Below, piece by piece: positions 1 through 5,612 of a stretch of DNA of 5,966 nt. Numbering within the stretch: the first letter of the stretch is position 1; each line of letters opens with the position of its first letter. Below the pieces are notes generated by a model. The model was not told where the DNA came from. It did no database searches and saw only the letters and a list, made by a program, of their open reading frames with translations. Both the position numbers and the translations under genes were made by a program. Origin of the DNA: Clostridia bacterium (lineage in GTDB: Bacteria > Bacillota > Clostridia > Oscillospirales > Acutalibacteraceae); contig JAUNQL010000060.1 of the NCBI GenBank assembly GCA_030536195.1, forward strand, positions 1 to 5,966, written 5' to 3'.

Positions 1-83
1 TTTATGATATAGAAAATAAAACTTTAAGACTTGTTACTCAGGAGAACTATGACCGAGTAATGTATTATTCATTGAATGATTAG
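1..83 (+). CDS. 3' end of an unrecognised gene (partial)
   Basis: The frame starting at base 3 is open to a TAG at 81-83 and gives 26 residues, beginning YDIENKTLRL and ending VMYYSLND. The other two forward frames stop within the first 12 bases, so this is the only frame that can continue a gene from outside the window. The tail is hydrophilic, with no membrane segment and no motif I recognise, so no function can be given. Its stop lies 18 nt before the ATG of the phosphorylase-like gene, and that gene's ribosome binding site falls in the gap. No terminator or obvious promoter separates them, so the two are probably one transcript and may act together. The call rests only on an open frame and operon-like spacing. 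Confidence 0.55.
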   Translation, partial: YDIENKTLRLVTQENYDRVMYYSLND

Positions 84-88
84 CACTT

Positions 89-94
89 AAGGAG
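89..94 (+). promoter_or_regulatory. Ribosome binding site of the phosphorylase-like gene
   Basis: AAGGAG lies seven bases before the ATG at 102, within the 18-nt gap after the upstream stop codon. It fixes the start of the phosphorylase-like gene and supports translation from a shared message. Confidence 0.8.
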
Positions 95-101
95 AAAAGG
101 C

Positions 102-860
102 ATGAAAGACTACAAATCATTTGCAGCTCTTATCTATGTAACGGATACAGAGGAATTGGCTGTAATGCGAATGTACGACTGGAAGGAAATTCATCTTGAC
201 GGAGATGACCAGTTGTATTTTGAAGCGCAGGACGCAGGAGATAAAAAGATAATAGCAGCAAGGCAGGATGAGATGGGTATGACAGCTTCTGCTACTCTTA
301 CTATGAAGATGATAGAGCAGTTCCGCCCAAAGTATGTCATCATGCCTGGCATCGCTGCGGGTACAGAGGATGAGGAGAGCAACATCCAGATGTATGGTGA
401 TGTTGTGCTTGCAAACCTTGTTTGGAACTACTCAAATGGTAAGTATGTTTCCAAGGATGAGGCAGAAATAGTCTTTGGTGAGGTTGGATTTCTCCCAAGA
501 CCAACTGTAGTTAAAGTTGATGAGGAGTTAATTGGCTATTTCGAGAAGGCAGTTAATTCTACTCATAACGAAACTCACGTTCACGTTGGTGCGCTAGCCA
601 GTGGTTCAACAGTTGTAGCAAACAAGCACATTCTTGAGAAGCAGATTAAGGATCAGTCCTATATTACAAAGGGTCTCGAGATGGAGGGCTATGGCGTAGC
701 CTATGCCGCATCTCATGCGACTGAGCCAAGGCCAAAGGCAATCATTGCCAAGAGTGTCTGCGACTTTGCTGACAGCAGAAAGTCTGACGTATATCAAAAA
801 TTTGCTGCACACACAAGCTGTGAGTTTGTAAAACTCATGCTTGACGAGATTCTCGACTAA
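102..860 (+). CDS. Nucleoside phosphorylase/nucleosidase-superfamily protein (PNP_UDP_1 fold), stand-alone
   Basis: This 252-residue soluble protein covers one complete PNP/UDP-phosphorylase-type domain. The family cleaves the N-glycosidic bond of nucleosides or nucleotides, with phosphate or with water. Visible landmarks are an N-terminal strand with acidic residues (ALIYVTDTEEL, 9-19), a glycine motif MPGIAAG (81-87), the turn GALASGSTVVA (163-173), the purine/ribose-binding E-M-E motif in GLEMEGYG (191-198, E193 and E195), and CDFADSRKSD (220-229), where D221 sits at the catalytic Asp position. The length matches a bare domain, with no signal peptide or membrane segment. The start is supported by AAGGAG at 89-94, seven bases before the ATG. 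It follows the upstream gene by 18 nt and ends just before a terminator. Substrate is uncertain: the CDFADS-RK motif resembles PNP domains in large immune or signalling proteins more than MTA/SAH nucleosidase, so a nucleotide-cleaving role is possible. The fold is certain, the reaction is not. Confidence 0.85.
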   Translation: MKDYKSFAALIYVTDTEELAVMRMYDWKEIHLDGDDQLYFEAQDAGDKKIIAARQDEMGMTASATLTMKMIEQFRPKYVIMPGIAAGTEDEESNIQMYGDVVLANLVWNYSNGKYVSKDEAEIVFGEVGFLPRPTVVKVDEELIGYFEKAVNSTHNETHVHVGALASGSTVVANKHILEKQIKDQSYITKGLEMEGYGVAYAASHATEPRPKAIIAKSVCDFADSRKSDVYQKFAAHTSCEFVKLMLDEILD

Positions 861-878
861 TATAATAGTATAAAAAAG

Positions 879-902
879 CGGCGGTACGATTTCGTACCGC
901 CG
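879..902. terminator. Bidirectional intrinsic terminator between converging genes
   Basis: A perfect 10-bp stem (CGGCGGTACG at 879-888 with CGTACCGCCG at 893-902) closes a 4-nt ATTT loop. On the right is a T-rich run (TTCTTGTTTT, 903-912), which serves the + strand phosphorylase-like gene ending at 860. On the left is a run of six A (872-877), which reads as six U after the stem for the minus-strand kinase. The kinase stop codon is at 914-916, eleven bases from the stem. The minus-strand U tract is cleaner, so termination of the kinase message should be at least as strong as that of the phosphorylase-like message. Confidence 0.9.
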
Positions 903-913
903 TTCTTGTTTTA

Positions 914-3900
914 TTAGTGTAAGTGATCGATGAGTTTTGCGACAAGGTCGTCTATGTTAATAGGTTTTGCCAGGTGGTCGTTCATACCAGAATCAAGTGC
1001 CCTTTGCTTGTCCTCTGCAAAGGCATTTGCAGTCATGGCGATAATTGGAACATTCTTAGCATACTTGTTATCAATATTTCTAATCTCAGTTGTTGCTTTG
1101 TAGCCATCCATCTTAGGCATCTGGATGTCCATGAGTACAAAGTCATAGCGACGCTTTGACTCATCCTTTGTGAGGTCAACAATCTTTTCAACAGCGAAGA
1201 TACCATCCTCTGCTGTATCAACAACCATATCCATATCCTCAAGGATGTCCTTTGCAATCTCTCGGTTGAGTTCGTTATCCTCAACGAGGAGAACGTACTT
1301 ATCTTTCAAGAGATTTGACATATCCTCGACTTTCTTGCTTTCAACAAAGTTTTCGTCTGCAATTCTAAAGTCGAAGTGGATTGATACCTTGGTACCAACA
1401 CCGAGTTTACTTTCGATGTTGATCTTGCCCTTCATAAGCTCAACAAGTTCCTTGGTGATTGCCATACCAAGTCCAGTGCCCTGAATACCACTGATTGTTG
1501 ATGTGGACTCTCTTGTGAAGGCCTCAAAGATGTGCTCGAGGAACTCCTCGCTCATACCGATACCGGTGTCTTCAACAATAAACTCATATGAGGCATAGCC
1601 TTTTTTGTGGCTCTCTGTTTCAATGATTGCATAGTTGATTGTGCCGCCGTCATCTGTGTATTTAACAGCGTTGTTTGCAACGTTCATAAGTACGCGGTTT
1701 ACGCGAAGCTTATCGGCGTAAACGCAGTTGTGCTTAACTTGTGAGAAGTCAACGTTGAATGTGATGTTCTTGTCCTTAACGCTCTGATTTACAATGGCGG
1801 AAAGGCCTGTTGCTGCCTCTGTGATGATAACTCGTTCTTCTTCAATTGTTACCTTACCAGACTCGATTCGAGCCATGTCGAGCACGTCGTTGATAATTGA
1901 GAGCAAGTGCTGGCTACTAAGGTCAACCTTGCCAAGGCAGTCGAGAAGTTTCTCTCTATTATCAATGTTCTTAATAGCCATATTGTTAAATCCAATGATG
2001 GCGTTCATAGGAGTACGGATGTCGTGGGACATGTTGAAGAGGAATGTGGATTTTGCTCTGTTGGCAGACTCAGCCTCTTCACGTGCTTCCTCAAGAATCT
2101 CTTCCTGTTCTACTTGTGCTCTTGTCAACTCATCCATGTTGTGTACACCGATGAGGAAGTTCTTGTCGTTTTTCCAAATACCGGTGTGGATGATTTTGAG
2201 CTGATAGTATGTGATGTGACCATCGCGTTCAATACGATAGTTGTGGAAGAATGCGTCCTCTTTCTTAAATTCTCGATTTACATTTTCATGCGACAGTGCT
2301 TCGATGAATGCCTTTTTATCCTCTGAGACAATGTTTGCAGAAACGGCGTCAACATAGTCAGAATATGCCATCTTTTGCTCAAGGGATGGATTGCGCTTTA
2401 AGTAAGCGTCGGATGTACGAACAGATTCAATTGTGTTGGTGTCGAAATCAACATGGAACACAGCTTCGTAGTCGTCGGCAAGACCGTTGATAAATTCCTC
2501 TCGCTGTTTGTCGGCGAGTTCTTTTCTGTAAACGTCGTCGATAACTGAGAAACCGAGGGCAACAGCTTGAGGATTGTCGTCCTCTCCTACCTTTACGAAC
2601 TTCATTTCGCAGTAACGAGGGTCGCCTGCGTTATCTGAACGATATGTTGTTGTAAATGTCTTCTTGTCATGTAACTCGTCAAGGATGTTATAGATAGAGC
2701 CTGCTTTAAGCATCATTGCTTTATCCTCATCATAAACGAGGGTGTCAACGTACAATTTAAATGCGTCAGAGTACTTGATACCAGAACGGAATACAGTACC
2801 GAACTCGGTTTCTGTCTCTTCGTTCATGGTGTATGGGTCAAGTTCATCGGTGGTAAGGTCGATGTAGTAAACTGATGTGTACTCAGATGCCAAAATCTCG
2901 ATGATATCTGTATTACGGCGACGAACTGTCTCCTGCTCAATTCTGTTACGAAGTTCCTCGTCCTTGTCGGCAAAACCGAGGGCAACAGCTTTTGGTGCGC
3001 CTTCGTCGTTACCTACCTTTACGAACTTCATTTCGCAGTAGTGTGGGTCACCATCATTTTCTGAACGATATGTTGTAAGGAATGTTTTCTTGCTTCGAAG
3101 TTCCTTCATGATGTTGCCGATTGAACCAGCGGTAAGCATCAGCCTTTTATCCTCTGAAAGGACAATTGTATCAACGTATGTGCGGAACGCATCGGAATAA
3201 GTCATATTCTTGAACAAAACTCCGAACTGGTTCTCTGTTTCCTCGTTCATTGAGTAAGGAGTAAGTTCATCAGTTGTGAGGTCGATGTAGTAAACTGATG
3301 TGTACTCAGATGCAAGGATCTCGATAATCTCGTTGTTTCGGTCGATTTCGGCCTGACGTTCAAGTTCACGACGAATTTCATCATCTTTGTCGGCAAAACC
3401 GAGGGCTACTTCCTGTGGCTCGTCGTATGCGTCTCCTACCTTAACGAACTTCATCTCGCTGTAACGTCCGTCAGCGGAACGGTACTGTGTAATGAATGTT
3501 TTCTTGTTTCTAAGTTCGCCTATGATATTGGAGATAGAGCCGGCGGTAAGCATTGAGTTCTTGTCCTCTGGAAGTACAACTGTATCAACATACAAGTTGT
3601 AAGCGTCGGAATATTTGATACCAGAACGGAAGATTTGACCAAACTCAGACTCAATCTCTTCGTTCATTGTGTATGTATTAAGTTCATCGGTTTCAAGGTC
3701 GATATAGTAAACTGATGTGTACTCAGATGCGAGGATTTCGATAATCTCTGTGTTACGTCTGCTTTCCTCTTCTGCGCGCTGTCTTGCACGAACTTCTTCA
3801 TCACGGTCAGCAAAACCGAGGGCAACGGCTGTTGGCTCATCGGCTTCCTCGTTTACCTTTACGAACTTCATCTCACTGTAGCGTCCATCAGCTGAACGGT

Positions 3901-5365
3901 ACTGTGTAATATATGCTTTCTGTTTTTCAAGTTGTTTCTTGATGTTCTCAACAGAACCTTCTCTCAACATTTCCTCTTTGTCCTCTTCAAGGATAAGACG
4001 GTCAACGTAGAGCTTGAAAGCCTGAGAGTATGTGATTCCACTGTTGAAAATCTGACCAAACTCAGACTCCGTTTCAGCGTTCATTGTGTATGGATTAAGT
4101 TCGTCGGTGTTAAGGTCGATGTAGTAAACTGATGAATACTCAGATGCGAGGATTTCGATAATGTCGGTGTTACGTCTGCTTTCCTCTTCTGCACGTTGTC
4201 TTGCACGAACTTCTTCATCACGGTCAGCAAAACCGAGAGCAACGGCAGTTGGCTCATCAGATTCCTCATTTACTTTTACGAACTTCATCTCGTTGTATCG
4301 TCCATCGGCTGAACGGTACTGTGAAATAAATGTCTTTTGATTTTCAAGACGTTTTTTGATGTTGGCGATAGAACCCTCTTTGAGCATGCCCTTCTTGTCA
4401 TCCTCAAGGATAAGGCGGTCAACGTAGAGCTTGAAAGCTTCTGAATATGTGATTCCGCTGTTGAAGATCTGACCAAACTCAGACTCCGTTTCAGCGTTCA
4501 TTGTGTATGGATTAAGTTCGTCGGTGTTAAGGTCGATGTAGTAAACTGATGAATACTCAGATGCGAGGATTTCGATAATGTCGGTGTTACGTCTGCTTTC
4601 CTCTTCTGCACGTTGTCTTGCACGAACTTCTTCATCACGGTCAGCAAAACCGAGGGCAACGGCTGTTGGTGCATCGGATTCATCATTAACCTTTACGAAT
4701 CTCATCTCGTTGTAACGTCCATCGGATGAACGGTACTGTGTAATATATGTTTTCTGTTTTTCAAGTTGCTTTTTGATGTTAGCAATGGAACCTTCACGCA
4801 ACATCTCATCCTTATCCTCTTCAAGGATAAGGCGGTCAACGTAGAGCTTGAAAGCTTCTGAATATGTGATTCCGCTATTGAAAATCTGACCAAACTCAGA
4901 CTCCGTCTCAGCGTTCATTGTATATGGATTTAATTCATCGGTGTTAAGGTCGATGTAGTAAACTGATGAGTACTCAGATGCGAGGATACGAATGATTTCC
5001 ATGTTTCGTTCCTGCTCGTGGATGAGTGCTTCACGCCTATTTACATCATTTACATCAACTTTGTTATGAACCTCGAGTGCATACACTTTGCCATCAATTT
5101 CAAGTGGCCTGCTGAGGACATTGTAAACATCAGCATCAAGTGTTTCATATTTCTCGGTTGTTATTAATTCTTTGCATGTGATAGAAGGAGCGCAGTTTTC
5201 ACAAGGAGTGTTTCGGTTCCACATCTTGTAGCATGCAAAAATTGGCTCGAGGTTGCCCTTATCATCAAAGTCATAAACTTGATGAGCCAAAGGATCAACA
5301 ATAAGCACGTGATCAAAAACAGTGCTCATAGTAGCAACTAATTTTTGAGCTTCTTTTACAGTCAT
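914..5365 (-). CDS. Hybrid histidine kinase with eight PAS-like modules and a C-terminal receiver
   Basis: This 1483-residue sensor kinase should autophosphorylate on His and pass phosphate to its own receiver Asp. Domains: PAS-like cap (about 1-110; Cys45, 55, 58, 64); six tandem PAS-like repeats (123-261, 262-400, 401-539, 540-678, 679-819, 820-956); a divergent seventh module (957-1076); coiled-coil linker (1077-1105); HisKA with FNMSHDIRTPMNAI and H1114; HATPase_c with N-box N1228/N1232, G1 box DTGIGM (1266-1271), F-box IFEAF (1279-1283) and G2 box GTGLGM (1296-1301); receiver (about 1355-1480) with E1362/D1363, phospho-acceptor D1413, T1445 and K1467. All catalytic residues are intact. 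No signal peptide or membrane segment is visible, so it should be cytoplasmic. It lacks an Hpt domain and output domain, and no response regulator is adjacent. The ATG at 5365 has only a weak binding site (GGTG, six bases away), but the next in-frame Met (13) has none. The ligand is unknown. Confidence 0.95.
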   Translation of the reverse strand: MTVKEAQKLVATMSTVFDHVLIVDPLAHQVYDFDDKGNLEPIFACYKMWNRNTPCENCAPSITCKELITTEKYETLDADVYNVLSRPLEIDGKVYALEVHNKVDVNDVNRREALIHEQERNMEIIRILASEYSSVYYIDLNTDELNPYTMNAETESEFGQIFNSGITYSEAFKLYVDRLILEEDKDEMLREGSIANIKKQLEKQKTYITQYRSSDGRYNEMRFVKVNDESDAPTAVALGFADRDEEVRARQRAEEESRRNTDIIEILASEYSSVYYIDLNTDELNPYTMNAETESEFGQIFNSGITYSEAFKLYVDRLILEDDKKGMLKEGSIANIKKRLENQKTFISQYRSADGRYNEMKFVKVNEESDEPTAVALGFADRDEEVRARQRAEEESRRNTDIIEILASEYSSVYYIDLNTDELNPYTMNAETESEFGQIFNSGITYSQAFKLYVDRLILEEDKEEMLREGSVENIKKQLEKQKAYITQYRSADGRYSEMKFVKVNEEADEPTAVALGFADRDEEVRARQRAEEESRRNTEIIEILASEYTSVYYIDLETDELNTYTMNEEIESEFGQIFRSGIKYSDAYNLYVDTVVLPEDKNSMLTAGSISNIIGELRNKKTFITQYRSADGRYSEMKFVKVGDAYDEPQEVALGFADKDDEIRRELERQAEIDRNNEIIEILASEYTSVYYIDLTTDELTPYSMNEETENQFGVLFKNMTYSDAFRTYVDTIVLSEDKRLMLTAGSIGNIMKELRSKKTFLTTYRSENDGDPHYCEMKFVKVGNDEGAPKAVALGFADKDEELRNRIEQETVRRRNTDIIEILASEYTSVYYIDLTTDELDPYTMNEETETEFGTVFRSGIKYSDAFKLYVDTLVYDEDKAMMLKAGSIYNILDELHDKKTFTTTYRSDNAGDPRYCEMKFVKVGEDDNPQAVALGFSVIDDVYRKELADKQREEFINGLADDYEAVFHVDFDTNTIESVRTSDAYLKRNPSLEQKMAYSDYVDAVSANIVSEDKKAFIEALSHENVNREFKKEDAFFHNYRIERDGHITYYQLKIIHTGIWKNDKNFLIGVHNMDELTRAQVEQEEILEEAREEAESANRAKSTFLFNMSHDIRTPMNAIIGFNNMAIKNIDNREKLLDCLGKVDLSSQHLLSIINDVLDMARIESGKVTIEEERVIITEAATGLSAIVNQSVKDKNITFNVDFSQVKHNCVYADKLRVNRVLMNVANNAVKYTDDGGTINYAIIETESHKKGYASYEFIVEDTGIGMSEEFLEHIFEAFTRESTSTISGIQGTGLGMAITKELVELMKGKINIESKLGVGTKVSIHFDFRIADENFVESKKVEDMSNLLKDKYVLLVEDNELNREIAKDILEDMDMVVDTAEDGIFAVEKIVDLTKDESKRRYDFVLMDIQMPKMDGYKATTEIRNIDNKYAKNVPIIAMTANAFAEDKQRALDSGMNDHLAKPINIDDLVAKLIDHLH
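4050..4237 (-). repeat. Perfect 188-bp direct repeat, copy at the R2/R3 junction
   Basis: These 188 bases are identical to 4467-4654 at an offset of 417 bp, the unit length. The block covers the linker at the end of R2 and roughly the first 39 codons of R3. Identity extends over synonymous positions, which points to recent duplication or gene conversion and not only selection on the protein. Confidence 0.93.
4467..4654 (-). repeat. Perfect 188-bp direct repeat, copy at the R1/R2 junction
   Basis: This is the second copy of the block at 4050-4237. It covers the R1 linker and roughly the first 39 codons of R2. The matching stretch at the start of R1 (about 4883-4999) encodes nearly the same residues but has several silent changes, for example around 4906-4940. 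R1 therefore does not belong to the most recent homogenised tract. Confidence 0.93.
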
Positions 5366-5371
5366 AAATTA

Positions 5372-5375
5372 CACC
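5372..5375 (-). promoter_or_regulatory. Weak ribosome binding site of the hybrid kinase
   Basis: Read on the minus strand, the sequence before the ATG is GGGACGGTGTAATTT. Only GGTG, six bases from the ATG, or GGGA, eleven bases away, could pair with 16S rRNA. Both are poor compared with AAGGAG at 89-94 and AAGGGGG at 5597-5603, which suggests low translation of this very large sensor. Confidence 0.4.
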
Positions 5376-5436
5376 GTCCCATTTGCTTTAGATTTTTACA
5401 AAGTAAAGTAAGTGGATTTTATCAATACACGTCTTA

Positions 5437-5466
5437 TTTATAGCATATTACATATAAAATACGCAA
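5437..5466 (-). promoter_or_regulatory. Candidate promoter for the hybrid kinase gene
   Basis: On the minus strand, TTGCGT (5466-5461) and TATAAA (5442-5437) are separated by 18 bp and would start transcription near 5430, about 65 nt before the kinase ATG. The -10 matches five of six consensus bases, the -35 only three. The region is AT-rich and other weak boxes exist (TGTAAT at 5452-5447), so this is a guess at the best placement. Confidence 0.28.
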
Positions 5467-5479
5467 TATAAATTATGAC

Positions 5480-5541
5480 AAAATTTTTAATGAAAATTTT
5501 TACAAAAATTCATTGTATAGGTTGAGAGTGTGTTGTAAAAT
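5480..5541 (+). promoter_or_regulatory. UP-element-like A-tracts plus sigma-A-type promoter for the membrane protein gene
   Basis: A -10 box TAAAAT (5536-5541, five of six) is 17 bp from TTGTAT (5513-5518, three of six). Directly upstream are A/T tracts at 5480-5488, 5493-5501 and 5504-5510. With a start near 5548, the last two fall at about -55 to -47 and -44 to -38, where the alpha C-terminal domains of RNA polymerase contact UP elements. The tract spacing of 13 and 11 bp is close to one helical turn, so the DNA may also be bent. A strong UP element would compensate for the weak -35. Confidence 0.5.
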
Positions 5542-5552
5542 TGTAGAGTAAG

Positions 5553-5576
5553 TTAATCGGACACACGTCTGATTAA
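5553..5576 (+). promoter_or_regulatory. Inverted repeat in the predicted leader of the membrane protein gene
   Basis: TTAATCGGAC (5553-5562) and GTCTGATTAA (5567-5576) pair over ten positions with one G-U wobble and a 4-nt ACAC loop. It starts about five bases after the predicted transcription start and ends 20 bases before the ribosome binding site. It lacks a following T run, so it is unlikely to be a terminator. It could be an operator for a dimeric repressor or an mRNA-stabilising 5' hairpin; the sequence does not decide between these. Confidence 0.5.
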
Positions 5577-5596
5577 TTCGGAGAAAATTTCATAAA

Positions 5597-5603
5597 AAGG
5601 GGG
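5597..5603 (+). promoter_or_regulatory. Ribosome binding site that selects the membrane protein start
   Basis: AAGGGGG ends nine bases before the ATG at 5613. In-frame TTG codons at 5604 and 5610 are too close to it to be served well, so the ATG is the preferred start. Confidence 0.7.
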
Positions 5604-5612
5604 TTGAGTTTG

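Larger units (their letters stand above)
2498..4999 (-). repeat. Six tandem PAS-like repeats inside the hybrid kinase gene (about 417-bp period)
   Basis: Reading in gene order, the units are R1 4583-4999, R2 4166-4582, R3 3749-4165, R4 3332-3748 (each 139 codons), R5 2909-3331 (141 codons) and R6 2498-2908 (137 codons). Each starts with an IIxILASEYxSVYYIDL segment, continues through YSxAFxLYVD, EDKxxML, GSxxNI and YRS, has EMKFVKV and VALGF strands, and ends in a charged helical linker. By direct count R1/R2 and R2/R3 share 125 of 139 residues, R1/R3 126, and R3/R4 91. R5 and R6 form a second type, with three extra residues and a Cys in the (D/N)xGDPxYCEMKF hairpin. The fold assignment as PAS-like is from pattern and context; no known ligand-binding residue can be named. 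Confidence 0.93.

Noticed and set aside
48..59. Short frame ATG ACC GAG TAA preceded by CAGGAG, like a leader peptide before the phosphorylase-like gene
   Set aside because: It lies inside the open frame of the upstream gene, encodes only three residues, and no attenuator structure follows it.
102..2068. Detocs-like defence locus formed by the phosphorylase-like gene and the hybrid kinase
   Set aside because: The genes converge and are split by a terminator, the phosphorylase-like protein has no receiver domain, and the kinase has PAS-like sensors with its own receiver. The superficial combination is not enough.
1794..2326. Two overlapping + strand frames of 136 and 139 codons opposite the kinase HisKA region
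   Set aside because: They are antisense to an intact, motif-complete domain, have no ribosome binding site, and give low-complexity Ser/Leu-rich or Val/Phe-rich products typical of antisense frames.
4081..4893. Repeated minus-strand frames of 62-63 codons with near-identical products, suggestive of a small-gene family
   Set aside because: They are out-of-frame readings of the PAS-like repeats; they look alike only because the DNA is duplicated.
2498..4999. Regular direct repeats considered as a CRISPR array or minisatellite
   Set aside because: The period is about 417 bp, the units are wholly coding in one frame, and there is no short repeat-spacer pattern.
914..5365. Possibility that the repeat array is an assembly artefact
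   Set aside because: Every unit has its own substitutions and the frame is intact throughout, so most units are real. A miscount of one copy around the 188-bp identical blocks cannot be excluded.
5475..5503. ATGACA at 5475-5480 as a -35 box for the + strand gene
   Set aside because: At 17-18 bp spacing the downstream hexamers are TTTTAC or TTTACA, much poorer than the TAAAAT at 5536-5541 paired with TTGTAT.
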